From contig NC_018398.1 of the NCBI RefSeq assembly GCF_000208865.1, positions 3,664,769-3,728,768 of the forward strand: 64,000 nucleotides of DNA. The letters are read 5' to 3'. Made by a program: the position numbers and the translations under genes. Under the pieces are notes generated by a model. The model had not been told where the DNA came from, made no database searches, and saw nothing but the letters and a program-made list of their open reading frames with translations. The stretch's first letter is position 1. Each line of letters begins with the position of its first letter. Positions 37,529 through 49,600 of the stretch are shown in pieces. This DNA comes from Neospora caninum Liverpool (lineage: Eukaryota > Apicomplexa > Conoidasida > Eucoccidiorida > Sarcocystidae).

Positions 37529-38603
37529 GAGGCGCGCAGTGGAGAATCGAACCCTCAAGATTCCCACCGATGAAAACGGGAAATAACAAAGGAAAGAGGA
37601 CTTCACTCTCTCCGTACCAGAATCAGAAAGGGAAATCACGAGAGGATGCAGCGTCAAGAAAATGCGAAAGACCCGGAACTGACGGAAAACGTTGCCCTAT
37701 CTGGCTGGGCGGCACGACGCGCGCGGCCCAGGAACCTCTCGGGCGTTTTCGAAGCTTCGCGCGCTGTCGCTCGGCGAGCTGCCGTTTCTCGTCTCCCCGT
37801 CTGCCGAGGAGCGCTTCTCTGGACGGGAGAGACGGGGAAAGAGGAGGCTGGTTTCTCCTGGTATCTGTGGCTTGGGGCGCGGACGCGGGAGAGGGGAGAC
37901 TGTAAAAAACCCACTCTGAAGGCCGAGCGGTTCTACGGCCAAAGGATCGAGCGGACACCCTCCACACCTGATGTTTCCCCGGGGGTGACAGGTAAACGAG
38001 TCCTTCCAGGATTTGCGTATCGCCGTTCCTGTTCACGGGACAGCGGTGGCAGTTTACAGCGTTGCTGTGCGGTTTACGTGGGGGCTTGGAGTCCCACATA
38101 TATTCGTGCGAAAGGAGTGCGGGAATAAACGGGTACCGTTGCTGAGAGCCTCTTTGTGTCAGGACAACGTCTCGCTAGTCGGGCTCTGCATAGCTTTTTC
38201 TGCGCGTGGAGCTATCTCTCTTCGGTGCGGTGGGACGGAAAAAGGCACACCATTCGTCGGGGGCGCGGCCCAGCATCGAAATAAGTTGCTCCGGCCGGAG
38301 AACACGTGCCGTGTACACGCGACAGAGAGGAAGAAGCTGTCTCGTAGCAGCTGCATTCCTAGCGCGTGCGCGAATCAAGAATCAAGTCGACGTTATCAAA
38401 GCGAAATTCGCCCAACCAGAGGGAAACCTTACCTACACGAGGCCTCATGACTGTAAGCACCGGCGAGAGAAACGACATGTAGAAAAAATGTGTGTCAAGT
38501 GACCAGTTCAGAGAACGTTTTTACTGGCAGAGCTGTCGGGCGATTTATGTCCGGAGACACAAGAACCCGTCGTTCCTCTAGCGGTTCTCGCCCTCGCCAT
38601 CCT

Positions 38604-38669
38604 GTAGAGTAACTTTGCTCACGGTCTAGAGTAACTTTGCTCACGGTCTAGAGTAACTTTGCTCAAGGT
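38604..38669. repeat. 22-bp tandem triplicate
   Basis: Three consecutive copies of TAGAGTAACTTTGCTCACGG plus TC lie at 38604-38625, 38626-38647 and 38648-38669. The third copy has one A-for-C change. No coding role is apparent. Confidence 0.9.
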
Positions 38670-40615
38670 CCGACGCACACGTCCGGTTGACACCGGAGCA
38701 TGAATTGGTTTGTCCGGTCACTTCGTCCCACTGCTCCGTAGCGTTGTCATGTTTGTCGCTTTTCTGAGAGGGGTACGGACGCCAACAAGCAAGCGCAGGG
38801 CTACCAAAGAACGAGAGCTTCTACGTGCTGGCAGCATGTGCGTGAGGAAAACTTGTGTAGAAATGGCCGATTTGCCGAGCAGTTGGAACGCCCATCAAAA
38901 ACGCGAAGAGTTCAAGCTCGACACCCTAGTTTTAGAAGTGTCCTCTTCGCCAAGCGCGGTAATCCAGACTTTCAGTGTCATGATATGTTTAACGCTTGGC
39001 AGTCCGTAACGACACTGCTGAGAGGGAAGGCATGCCTACAGCAGAGCTTCAGAAAGATGCGGGACGGGAGACAACCGCAAGGAACAGTGAGGCACAAGGG
39101 AAACAGGGAATGAAATGATTGGCGAGCAAAGGAACTGTCGAACAGATCATCTGCGCCCACACCCGTCAGTGTTTTCGAACGCTTCTAGGGCACGTCGGGC
39201 ACTAACGTGTTCTCGGCCAGCATGTAGAGTAGAGAGAGGGTCTGGTGTTTTTTTCGCCAGTCACCTCCAACGCGCCCATCCGCGTGGCGTCGACACGTGC
39301 CTCTGGGCAATCCTTCCCTCTAGTTATCTTCATTGTTGGTCTTGTCAAACGAAGGGCCCCGGCGTGCAGGCTGTCTATGAAGTGTACCTTGTCCGGAAGG
39401 TAGCAACCGCAAAAACAGAGGATTTGAGCTACAAAAACGATTTACCGGTAGAATGTGGAACACAGGGTTGCTCTTCGGCGCTTTCTACCCCTCGAGACCG
39501 CGCCCACCTCAGCTTTTATCATAAAACAAACAACCGAACGGTCGTCCGGAAAGGAAGACGACAGGGAAGCAAAGCTAGAAAAGGCTGATTCCCATTCGTG
39601 CCTAGCCACACTGCGACAGGCTTCTCTCATCACGATGAACTGATACAGTTCCCAGGAAAAGAAGAAGAGCGCCACTAGAGACGCTTTTCGGAATGCACTG
39701 GCGAGCACAGTGAGAAATAGGTTTGCACATTCGGGTAAATAATCATGTATCTGATGAATTCGCTTATGCGCGCGAGTCGGGTGTACGCGCGTGCAAAATC
39801 GATTGATGTTTCTATACACTCTGCTGCATAAAAGCGCCTGTTTCCACGCGGAGCTGGTTCCAAACGCACGCCCGCTTATGCATGTAGACGCCACTTGCTG
39901 GCGTACACATTTTCACAGGTTCAACACATCAAATATTCTCATATACCGAGATGCGTGTTGCCGCACCGTGTGGCGACATGCGGGGAGCGCATCCAACAAG
40001 TCTGTTCCTCTGTCTCCTCTAGATTCCCCGTCGAAACGTTTCCGCCGCGCCTATCGTTCTTGGTCCCCCCTCACTGTAGAACTCATTCGACCCACAGAAA
40101 GTCTGATAGATCGAAAACGCGCCGCCTATCTCATCCCTGCGGAGTCCTTACACGACTGTGGACAAAAACACCGACTGCTTCTTTTCTCGCGTATTCCGAA
40201 CTAGAACGGCCGACGTGAACGTCCCGTGCACGTCAGTGCATGTGGGAGTGAACTTGGCAATCACTTCTGCAACCGGCAAAGTCGCAGTTAGCGCATTGCT
40301 GTTGGTAGGGAGTGTACGTGCAAGCGCTCTCGTCTCCACGCATCCGGCAGCCGTCCAGAACACGCCGGTGTCCGTATCTATATCTGAAAGCAGACACTAG
40401 GACAGAACTGTACCTAGAAATGTTTGCTTGCGCATCTAGATGTTGCAGTGTGGATCCTGTTCTCGAGTTCTTCCTGTAGCTTCCGTTCCTCGGTCTCTTC
40501 TTGTACTGCACCATCCCTGCCTTTGTTTCCGTGAGGTCTCCTTGCCGCAGCGGTGCCGTCTCTGGCCACGCGACAGGCGCAAACATCTCCTCAGCTCATT
40601 TGCATCGCTCGGCTT

Positions 40616-43600
40616 CTAGCTCATCTCACGCCACGATCGGCTGCTCAGTGGGCTGGTAGCCGCGTCTGCGCGGTGAGAAGGGCTGACATCGGAGGAATAT
40701 TTTTCTAAAAGTGGAGCGGTGCGGGAGAACTGCATGCCTGCGTCCGCTTCGGCCGACGAGCGTTCGGCATCTGGATTCGCCGAGCGTGCCGTTGCTGGGA
40801 AACTTCCCAGCCCGTCCGGTGCCTGAGGCCCGACCAGGCGCACGTCGATCGTCGCCACGCTGCTGTCACCCTGGCTGCGCTCGAGTTCACCGAGAAGAAA
40901 GCTGAGAAGGGACAAGCAGAATATTCCGGGAAAGCGTGAGGGCGAGCGCGTCGAGACGGCGGGGACGAACAGGGGGGAACACGGTCGTGGAGACGAAACG
41001 GGAAAATCATACATGCAGAGCAGGAAAACCCCGCATAGGCGAAAAGTGGAAAGCGACGACGCATGAGCGACAAACACTTTGGAAAGTGGAGAAGGACCTC
41101 GCCTTACTCGCGTAGATCGGGATATGTGTTCCCAAGTGCGGGCTCCTCGTCAAGGAAGCTGTCAACCGCTTCTTTGAGATCGTCTCTGGGCACGCAGCAA
41201 AACGGCAGCAGATGGACGACACGCATGAGAGAAGGCACGTCTTTAGGCGTTTACGTGGGGGGCGATAGGCGCAGGGAAAACGAACAGACCCGAAACGAAC
41301 GAACCACGAAAACGAGGGCCCTCCAAATCACCAACGCGTTCGCTCAAACCACAGCGACCAACTCGAGACAACACGCATGCACCGGAAAAACGGGAAGATG
41401 GGAACACACCGACAGTCAAACACTTGGAGAAGCACAGAGACCGAGGGGCATCAGAACGAAGCGATGGGAGACAACACGAAGACTACACACAGAGAACACT
41501 ACGCCCACAGACGCACACAGATGTCTATGCACATACTCCAGTATATATATATATATATATATACGTTGGACCGCACGTGTGTGCCGTCGAAATATATGTT
41601 TGGTGGAGTTATTTTCGTTTCCTGGTTTCTCTCTAGTTTGTTCCGTGTTCGGCTTTGCTTTGGTTCTCGCGCCTTGGCGTCTGTCGACGTGTGTCGCACG
41701 CCTCTGCTTGGTTGCGTCTCACCCGGCGTACACAGTGCGCGATCGGAAGCGCAGAGAAGACTGGACGCTGTCGATGAAGATGCATGCACTTGGCTTCTCC
41801 AAGTCGCCGGTACAGCAGCGGGCGCGGAACTCCTCGACGGAAAATTCCAGTTGGGCGTAAGCGTTTGCATGCGGAGACACCCGCCGGACCTGTGCTGCGG
41901 GGCCCGGCCCCGCGGAGCACTCGAGCTGCAGAGCGCAAAAAGTGAAGGGGGGCGAAACATGACAGAATTGTGGAGAAACGTGGACAGAAAAGGAGAGAGG
42001 ACAGAACGAGGAGAAAGCGAAGAGAGGAAACAGAGGACGAAGGCAAACGGGGGAGAAAGAGAGGAGGAAGGCGCGGGAGACTGCAGGAACACAGGATGCT
42101 CTGAGGGAGAGCAACAAGACGGGGGAATATCACGAACGATGAGGAAGGCAGAGAGGAAGACTGAGAGAAAAAACGGCTGTAGACAGAAATGGAACGGAGG
42201 AAGCGAGTCGTCGGCCGACGGTGGCAAGAGCAGAGACAAACGCGAAGGACGTCGAGCGCCAACGAGACTCCGCCCGAGGTACAGGGACGAGGTCAGCCCG
42301 CGGAACAAGCGAGAGGAGGGAAACGAGATAAACGAGAGACAAACGAGGGAGAGAACAGAGGCACCGAGCAGAGGGGGTGCTCTTACCAATACGTTTCTGA
42401 CTGGGAAGAGATTGTAAGCGGGACAGGAGACAGAGAAGTTGCGCTGGCGATCGGTCAGAAAAAGAGTCGAGTTGCACAAACGAGGCAGTCGCCTGGAAAC
42501 CACACACCGCCGAGGTCTACGATTCAGCTGAGAAAACCGATGTGCGTTGCAAGAGAGACAAAAGCGCTGAGAAAGGGAAGAAGAAAACGAAGGAGGAAGC
42601 TGAGAGGCAAAGAGCGAGACAGCGGGAGATAGAGGTGGAAATCAAAAACCGAGCAGAATACGGAGGAGTTCGACGAGAACACCTGCTGCAGGATGAAAGG
42701 AAACGCGTAGGCGAGCGGGAGACGCTGTGTAAGGCAGAAGAGCACCAATGCACGGGAACGGCGGCGGCCAAAACCGTAAAGGCCTAAAGGGGAAGAAGAC
42801 GTACGAGAAGAATCACTGCACGAGCGGCGCCAAGAGGTGAAAGACAGACGGAAAGAGGGAATGTCCGCGACAAAGAAGGAAACAGAGAAGTTGCGGAGAA
42901 CAGCCGCACCGAATTTCTTGAAGCGCAGGCCAGACAACGCCCAAGACGAGACACGCGGCAACGAATGCGGTGTAGAGAGCAAGGGCCAAGAGCATGTAGA
43001 CGGAGATGTCTGTAGGAAAGCCGAATAACAGAACAGAACCTCAAGCTCTGTGGGGTGTCCTTCCCCTTGCGTCCAGGTTCCAGAGCGGAAAGCCTATCCT
43101 CAAAACCCTCTAAACCCGCAGGCGGCGGACGTCTCTTTTGCTTCACCCTGTCTACATTTTGTGTGTGTCTTGCGCCGCCACTAGGTATTTCATCTCGCCA
43201 TTCCGTGCAATGCCCGTTCCGTTTCGTCGCCTGCGTTGTCCGTACACCTCCTTCCGTATCTCCCTCGTTTCACCTTGCTTCCTAGGCGCCGTCCCCTTCG
43301 GTGCCTGTTTTCAAGAAGCCTCCATCGACGACACAGCCGGCCAAAAGGGAAGAAATCGTGCTTCTTTCTTCTCGCTGTCGTTGTCTGCTTGCCACGTATA
43401 TGCCCCCCCCCCCCCCCCCCCGGGCAGTGTCCCTTTTTCCGCTCTCGGCAGCCCGTGTCGAAAATGCCCGGGGTTTCTTCACTCACGCTCAAGGAGAGTT
43501 GAGAGAAAGGAGGTTCGCAGCGCCGCCGGCCCTCGGCAGGTGAGGGCGCCGCAGCCCACCAAGGCGAAGAGCGCCGGAAAGACGGCGTTCTCGTCGGCTC

Positions 43601-46600
43601 GATGGAATGGCTGGTCCACTGAGAAGGGAGAACGCAAAGCGGAAAAAAAGGTCCAGGAACACGAACGAAGAGCCGCGCCCGCAGCACCTGCGCAGGTCGG
43701 ATTGCCGGAGAGCCTCCAACAAACACCATGTTCTGGAAGCACGAAGCTCGACTCTCAGCGTGAAGGCCAATCGGACCGACAGCACTTTTTCGACAACTTC
43801 AAAAAGGCAGAGAACATGTCAATGGACGGCAGATGCGAGCTTGCCTCTTGGCGGCCGGCCTCCCCGTTCCGCCACTACACGGGCATGCAGCTCTGGCGTG
43901 TCCAGAGGAAGCAGTCGAGACCACCAAGAAGGCTACCAGAATGACAACGCTCCATCTCTCTCTGCAGCATTCAATCCCCATATATATATATATATATGTA
44001 CATGCATATATATACATATAGTGTAAGTACATGGGACATAAACAAATCCACTTTTTCTGCTTGAGTGTGTGACGGTTGGGAGCCTCCATTTCCCGCTTGG
44101 CTTAGCCTGTGCCGCAGAGACATTTGGACTTACAGCGGATGTAGAGCATCCACGCGAAGGAGACCAGAGCAGCACTGACGAGGAGCGCCGAGGCGACTAC
44201 GCCTTCGAAGCTCGCAGCTAGGCCCAGAAGAAGGCCCAGGAGCGACCGAACGACGCTGTCGCCTATGCGGGAGCAGGGCGTGCGGAGTTCAAAGAAAAGG
44301 GCGAATCTTCCGGCAGTTATCGGTCCCTGCAAAGGTCGAAGCGCAGCGATGCAGAAGCCGCATCAGGCCGGTCGATGCGGAAGAGAAAGCGGCGCCGTTT
44401 TTCGTCGCCTAGATCGCCAGCATGCAGCGACCGGACAGGAGCAGAGAGCCCACAGGCTACGACGCGCCGTCGGGACGGAAAAGGCAAATCGCGAGAACAA
44501 ACGAGCGGCAAGGAGACACGGTGTCGACGAGGTGACAGGGAGAGGCAGACGAGCACGAGCACAGGAAGACAGAGAAACCAAGAGAATCGCCGCGAAGCAC
44601 ACGCTTCGGGATCCGCAAGAGGGAAACCCGCTGCGACACCAGGTCTTCACAAACGCGAAGAAAACAACACGTGCAGGGGCGGGTTCGCGAAGTGCAGCAC
44701 AAGCGACACGGGCCGATTGATACCTGGACTGAAAGCAGGAGCGCGGCAGAAGACCGAGAACGGAGGCGAGAACGGAAGCGAGGACGGAGGCAATAGCGGC
44801 GGAAGCACAACGCAAGAAGCACTGCGCAGACACCCAGAGAACGCTTCCGAAGACGATGCTCCAGAGACGGGAAACCGGCGCGTCGTCGTGGCGCGCGCTT
44901 TTTGCCTCACCGTGAGCTGGTGTCGTTTTACAGTGAGAGGCAAGGCAACGGGAGCTTTTGGGGAATGAGAGTATCCCGCGTTGCCGACTTCGCGTTGGTG
45001 GCCGACGAGTTTGGTGAGAGTCTCAAGCGTGAAGAATGTGTCGATCCACCCAGACCTGACAATACCCACGGGGAGGTCCCGGAGGCACGGCAGAAGCGCC
45101 GGACCGTGCTTTGGACGCAGGACGTCGACATCCACAGCCGAGGAGCCCGGCGGCCCTTCTGAGCGCAGCTGCCACGCTGACAGTGCAGAGACAGAGGCGA
45201 GCAAAAGGCAAGGAAACGCCTGACGCCAGCGGAAAACCAGAGGACTGGGCTCAGCAGGGAACCGCGCGGAACGCGATACAGACTGGAAAGCAGGCGAAAC
45301 GTAAAAGATTGAAAAACGGAGACAGAGACAGATGTACACGCACATAACCATGCAGACAGATCGACACAGGTAGAGAGATAGGGATAGACTTTGGCATGCG
45401 TATAGAGATATAGGGAGAGAGAGCCGTGGGGGTGGGGATGGTGGTCCGGAAACCCGACCCGAAGGTCGATAGGTGAAAAAGTCGAAGGGACGCTTTGAAA
45501 CGAAGAGGATGCCGCTCGGGGGGTTTGCCCTCACCGCTACTGTCTTTGGCGCCAGGAGCCGCCGCTGCGCCGCGCACAGTGATGGGCGAAATTTGCGCCG
45601 CAGGCGCGAACCAAGCGCCTGTCGGAGCCGAGACCCCAACCGTCCTGACGAGCAGAGACACCGCATCAGAAGAACACTGCCTCGATCCCGGTTTCCTCCG
45701 GACCGGCACGAAAAGCTCAACAAACGCGTGGATTTTGTAGATCTCTCGAAAGGCAGAATATATATATATATATATATATATATAGGTGTCCGACTTTGCT
45801 CGGATGACAGAACCTTCTTGGGCATGGTCACACATGCGGATCAATAGATATATACTCATAAAAATATAAAAAAGTATTTTAATGAAGACATATATGAGGA
45901 GATACGCGAGACAGGCACAGCCGTCCAGGACGCGACAGACGGCGAGAGAAGGGCGTAGAGACAAAAACGCGACGAGATCGCGCGGTCTTTGCAGAGCAAA
46001 AGGCCAGCGCGAGAAGAGGGGGAGGCGCAGACACAAACGAGAAAGGCGCAGTAAGCCAGAGGAAGACTTAAATTCTAAGGCTAGCGCGTGGCCGATCATT
46101 CAAATACACACGCAGGCACCCAAGACAAAACGTCGAGCACTGTTCACGCTACCGAAATGCAACTGTCCACATTCGGGCTGCGACTCGAATTGCGCGCGGC
46201 CCGCGCAAGCTTCGCGAACTCTCTCGGGCCTTTGTTGGCTCTCAGATCTTCCTCTGCGTTCCCTCGCGCGGTTGCACTCTCTCTCGGTCTCTCCCGCTTG
46301 CGCCATCTCTCGCTCCGACGCCCTCTCGCTTTCTGATTTCCTGCTGTTTCGCTCTCCCTCTCTGGCTCTCTCGTTTCCTTTCGTTGGTGTTTTGTCTACG
46401 CGTACCAGTGAACAGGTTCGGTGACCAGCTGATCGCTGCGAATGTCGCACCATCTCCCGTCCGTCGCGTCGGCGGCGGCATGCAGAGGATGGCTCCACAG
46501 CCAGAAGACGCGTCCGGCGGAGACGAGCGAGCGAACGAAGAAGAATATGCCGAGGTGATAAGAAGTCAAGAAGAGCGCGGCGAGGCTTCCGACGAGCTGC

Positions 46601-49600
46601 AACCTCGGCGTGGAGTCAGCGTCCTGAGGACCCAACACGAGGCGCGCCTCCAGAGATGACGGCAGAGATCGAACGACGGCACGCAAAGGCAAACGAGCAG
46701 CAAGGAACGCGAGGGAGTGCACAAAGCCACGTCTAGCCATGTTTCGCTGCTGGTTTTTTCCTCTGACCGCAAAAGGCTTGTCCCTTCGCCGCATCGCCTA
46801 TCTCTCCAAGGCCACAATTACGGTCGCGCGGCACGCCGTACACCCGAGAGAGAAGAAAGCAAGAACGACCGATCCCTTCCCTCCGTCTCAGTCTCGGTGC
46901 GATGGCGACATCCCATGGCTCCCCTCCCAGGCTTCCCGTTCGGTCCCCGTACAGCCATCAGCATCGCCGCCGCAGCGGCAAGGGGGAAGGAGAGAGCATG
47001 GAGAAGACGAAATTCAGAATTTCCAAATTGCAAGTTGTGCGGCAAGGCGTCCGCCGGTTTTCTCTGGAACAGCACCGCTCTGAAGGTTGCTCGCAACACG
47101 CCGGTCATGACGAGGAGAACTCCCGAGACGACGAAACAGCCCTGAAAAGAAAGAGAACGCCGAACAAGGAACGATGAAACAGAGCGGACCGGTCGCAGCT
47201 CGAAGTGGAAGAACCGGAGGATGAGGAACCCGGGCACCCACGGGAAAGTGTGAGAGACAGCGGAGCATCGACGTGGAGAACCCGACTATTTTCCAGGAAG
47301 TGAACGTGCGGAAGGAACGACAGGCGTCGGCAGCACTGGAAAGGCCGGTTCGGGCCTCGGAGACAGGGAAGAGACGCAAAACACGTTGAGGAAGAAGCCG
47401 GGGACTGCTGCGCCGCTTCTGGCTTTTCACCTACCGCCGCCAGCTCGACATTTGTTTCTGCTATGGAGGGCAAAGGGAGGAAGAGCATAGTCCAGCCAAG
47501 CATCGCTGTGCTGGTTTGCAGGACATCTGGACCCTTCTGGGAGAGGCAAACGAGCCAAAACGCAGAGAGGCTTGTGAGTCCGGAACGCCTGCTCGCCTGG
47601 GATCTGTGCGTGTATTCGTATTCCCTTTAACTCTTGGTGTGCGGAACCGAGAGTCCGGTACGGGTGACAAACAGAGTGTCTTGAAAGCTGGAGAGGCAGG
47701 CGTGTGCTTGCTTGCTGGCTTCTAAGGCAGCCCGCAGCGGCCGGGGCTCGACGTCGAAGTGGTGCGAGAACGCCACGGGCTGGTGTGCTCCCCAGAATTC
47801 CATGAGAACGGGGGAGAGGGAGAGAAGGCAGGCCGGAAACAGCCTCGCTCGCTTTGCCTCGCTCGGCTGTCGCACCAGAAGATGCTTGGTATCGTTACCT
47901 GGAGGAGGCGCAGGAAGAACGAAGCTTGGAAGAAGAAGAGAGCCGTTAGGGGGACTTCGGAAAACTTCCGAGCACCGCCTTGGCCAGTCAAGAGCGCGAG
48001 AAAGAGAATCGCGGAGATGCCGAGAAGCGCCGGCAAGAAGCACAGTACGCTGCACGTCTGCAAGGTGCTCAGCTGTACAGACACCCCGGGACGCACAGAG
48101 GGAACAGCGCGCGCGAGGGACGTCACCAGGGGAATGAAGAGCGTCGATGTCCCGCAGTTGCCAGGGACCTCCGACAGGGAGAAGAAGCGACACAGACGGG
48201 GCACGAACAAAACCGACGGCCAGACAGCAGTGCGGGAAACGAGAAGGTTCGAGGCAAACGCGCCACGCGAGATGCATGCTGACATTGGCACAGCGCTTCC
48301 TCCGGCGTGAGCTGCATGTGAGACGCTGTAGAAACACCCCAGCTGAGGCGCGGCGCAGCCCCGTTTCCGGCCACGTTCGCACGATGCACACCCGCGCGCT
48401 GATTGAACAGGACCACGGCGCTTTCTCTCCCGTACAGAGAGCACTGAATCACCTCGCTTTTCGGCGCGATCCTACCCATGCGGAGGCGTGTCCGGAGACT
48501 GTCCGATGCGTGAAATCGAGCTTCCAGAGCTTCTCAGCGGAACCGGCGCGCGCTGTAATCTGCAGATCCGCTCGGAGGGGAAAGCGCGGAGTCCACCCGC
48601 CGTTCACCAGGGGGATTGAGAAGGAGTCGTCTTCAGCACTCGCCACTTTGTAGAAAACAGAAGGCGGGAAGAGAGCGAAGAGCGAGGCGAGCCTGCCGGA
48701 GTTTTCACACAGAATGCGCGCCTCTTCGGCCGGCAGCACCTGCGACGAGAGAGGCGCAAGAGAGAGAGAGACATGGTGGCCGAACAGTGGAAGAAATTTT
48801 AATGGGCAGAGTGAAACGGGAGGGAAGGGCACGAGGGGGGAGACGCGAAAGAGGACGACACCGATGTCGCGATGAAAAAACAAGAGAAAAAGAGAGAATG
48901 GGACCTCGGGAAGTGGCGAAAAGTGGAACGACTCAAACACGTGTCGAAGGATGGAGCCACCGGGGCAGACGCGACGGGAAAGCTTCCAGGCCCCACACTG
49001 CCACGCGTTTTCACCTCTCCGTGTGACTGGATATCTCTGGCGCAGTCTATCCTGGTGTCTGTACACCTGGAGTCACAGCCTCTGTGGCCCACAGGAGAGC
49101 GCGCGTCCCGCCTCATTACGCCTGAACCAAGGGGGGGGGACCGTTTCAGACCCAGCACCTGTGTGTTATCGGAATGTGGAAGAAACTATACCCCCCGCGT
49201 TTCCCCGTAGACCGAGAAAGGTGGAACTCTCCGTGATGCTGTTCTGGTGCAAATCGGACCTCGCACGCCCGGCCGGTGCCGTGAACAATCAACTTGCTGG
49301 GAGGGCTGAGGTCCGTTCTTGTCCACAGCGTCTCCAAGAAGTACGTGCGTTGAGAAGCCTCCCCATCCCCCGTGCGCCGACACTCAACCTGGAAAAGCGA
49401 GCGAAAAGCAGGAACGATGCATATATCGAGAGAAGGGAAGGAAGGAGGGAAGAGGCTCGAGGCATATCAACGAGAGAGGCCACACGGCTCGGAGCGGCTC
49501 CACGGAAAGGGGGAACAAGACGACGAGGCCGCAAAGAGAGAAGGGCGACAGAGAAGCACGGAGATCGGTATCTAAACGGCTGGTGTACAGAATGGAGAGA

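Larger units (their letters stand above)
36336..40615. other. Gene-poor interval between two minus-strand genes
   Basis: Over 4 kb lies between the 5' end of the repeat-protein gene and the 3' end of the membrane-protein gene. It should hold the promoter and 5' UTR of the former and the 3' UTR of the latter. I found a marginal + strand ORF at 37001-37528 and a 22-bp triplicate at 38604-38669. I found no splice-connected exons that I would defend. Confidence 0.4.

Noticed and set aside
41007..41222. Alternative minus frame across exon 17
   Set aside because: The neighbouring frame carrying CVPRDDLKEAVDSFLDEE ends at a GTAAGG donor and joins the terminal exon in phase; this one does not.
42130..43030. 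Purine-rich + strand reading frames suggesting charged proteins
   Set aside because: They are complements of pyrimidine-rich introns of the minus-strand membrane-protein gene; exons at 43009-42910 and 42492-42387 explain the region.
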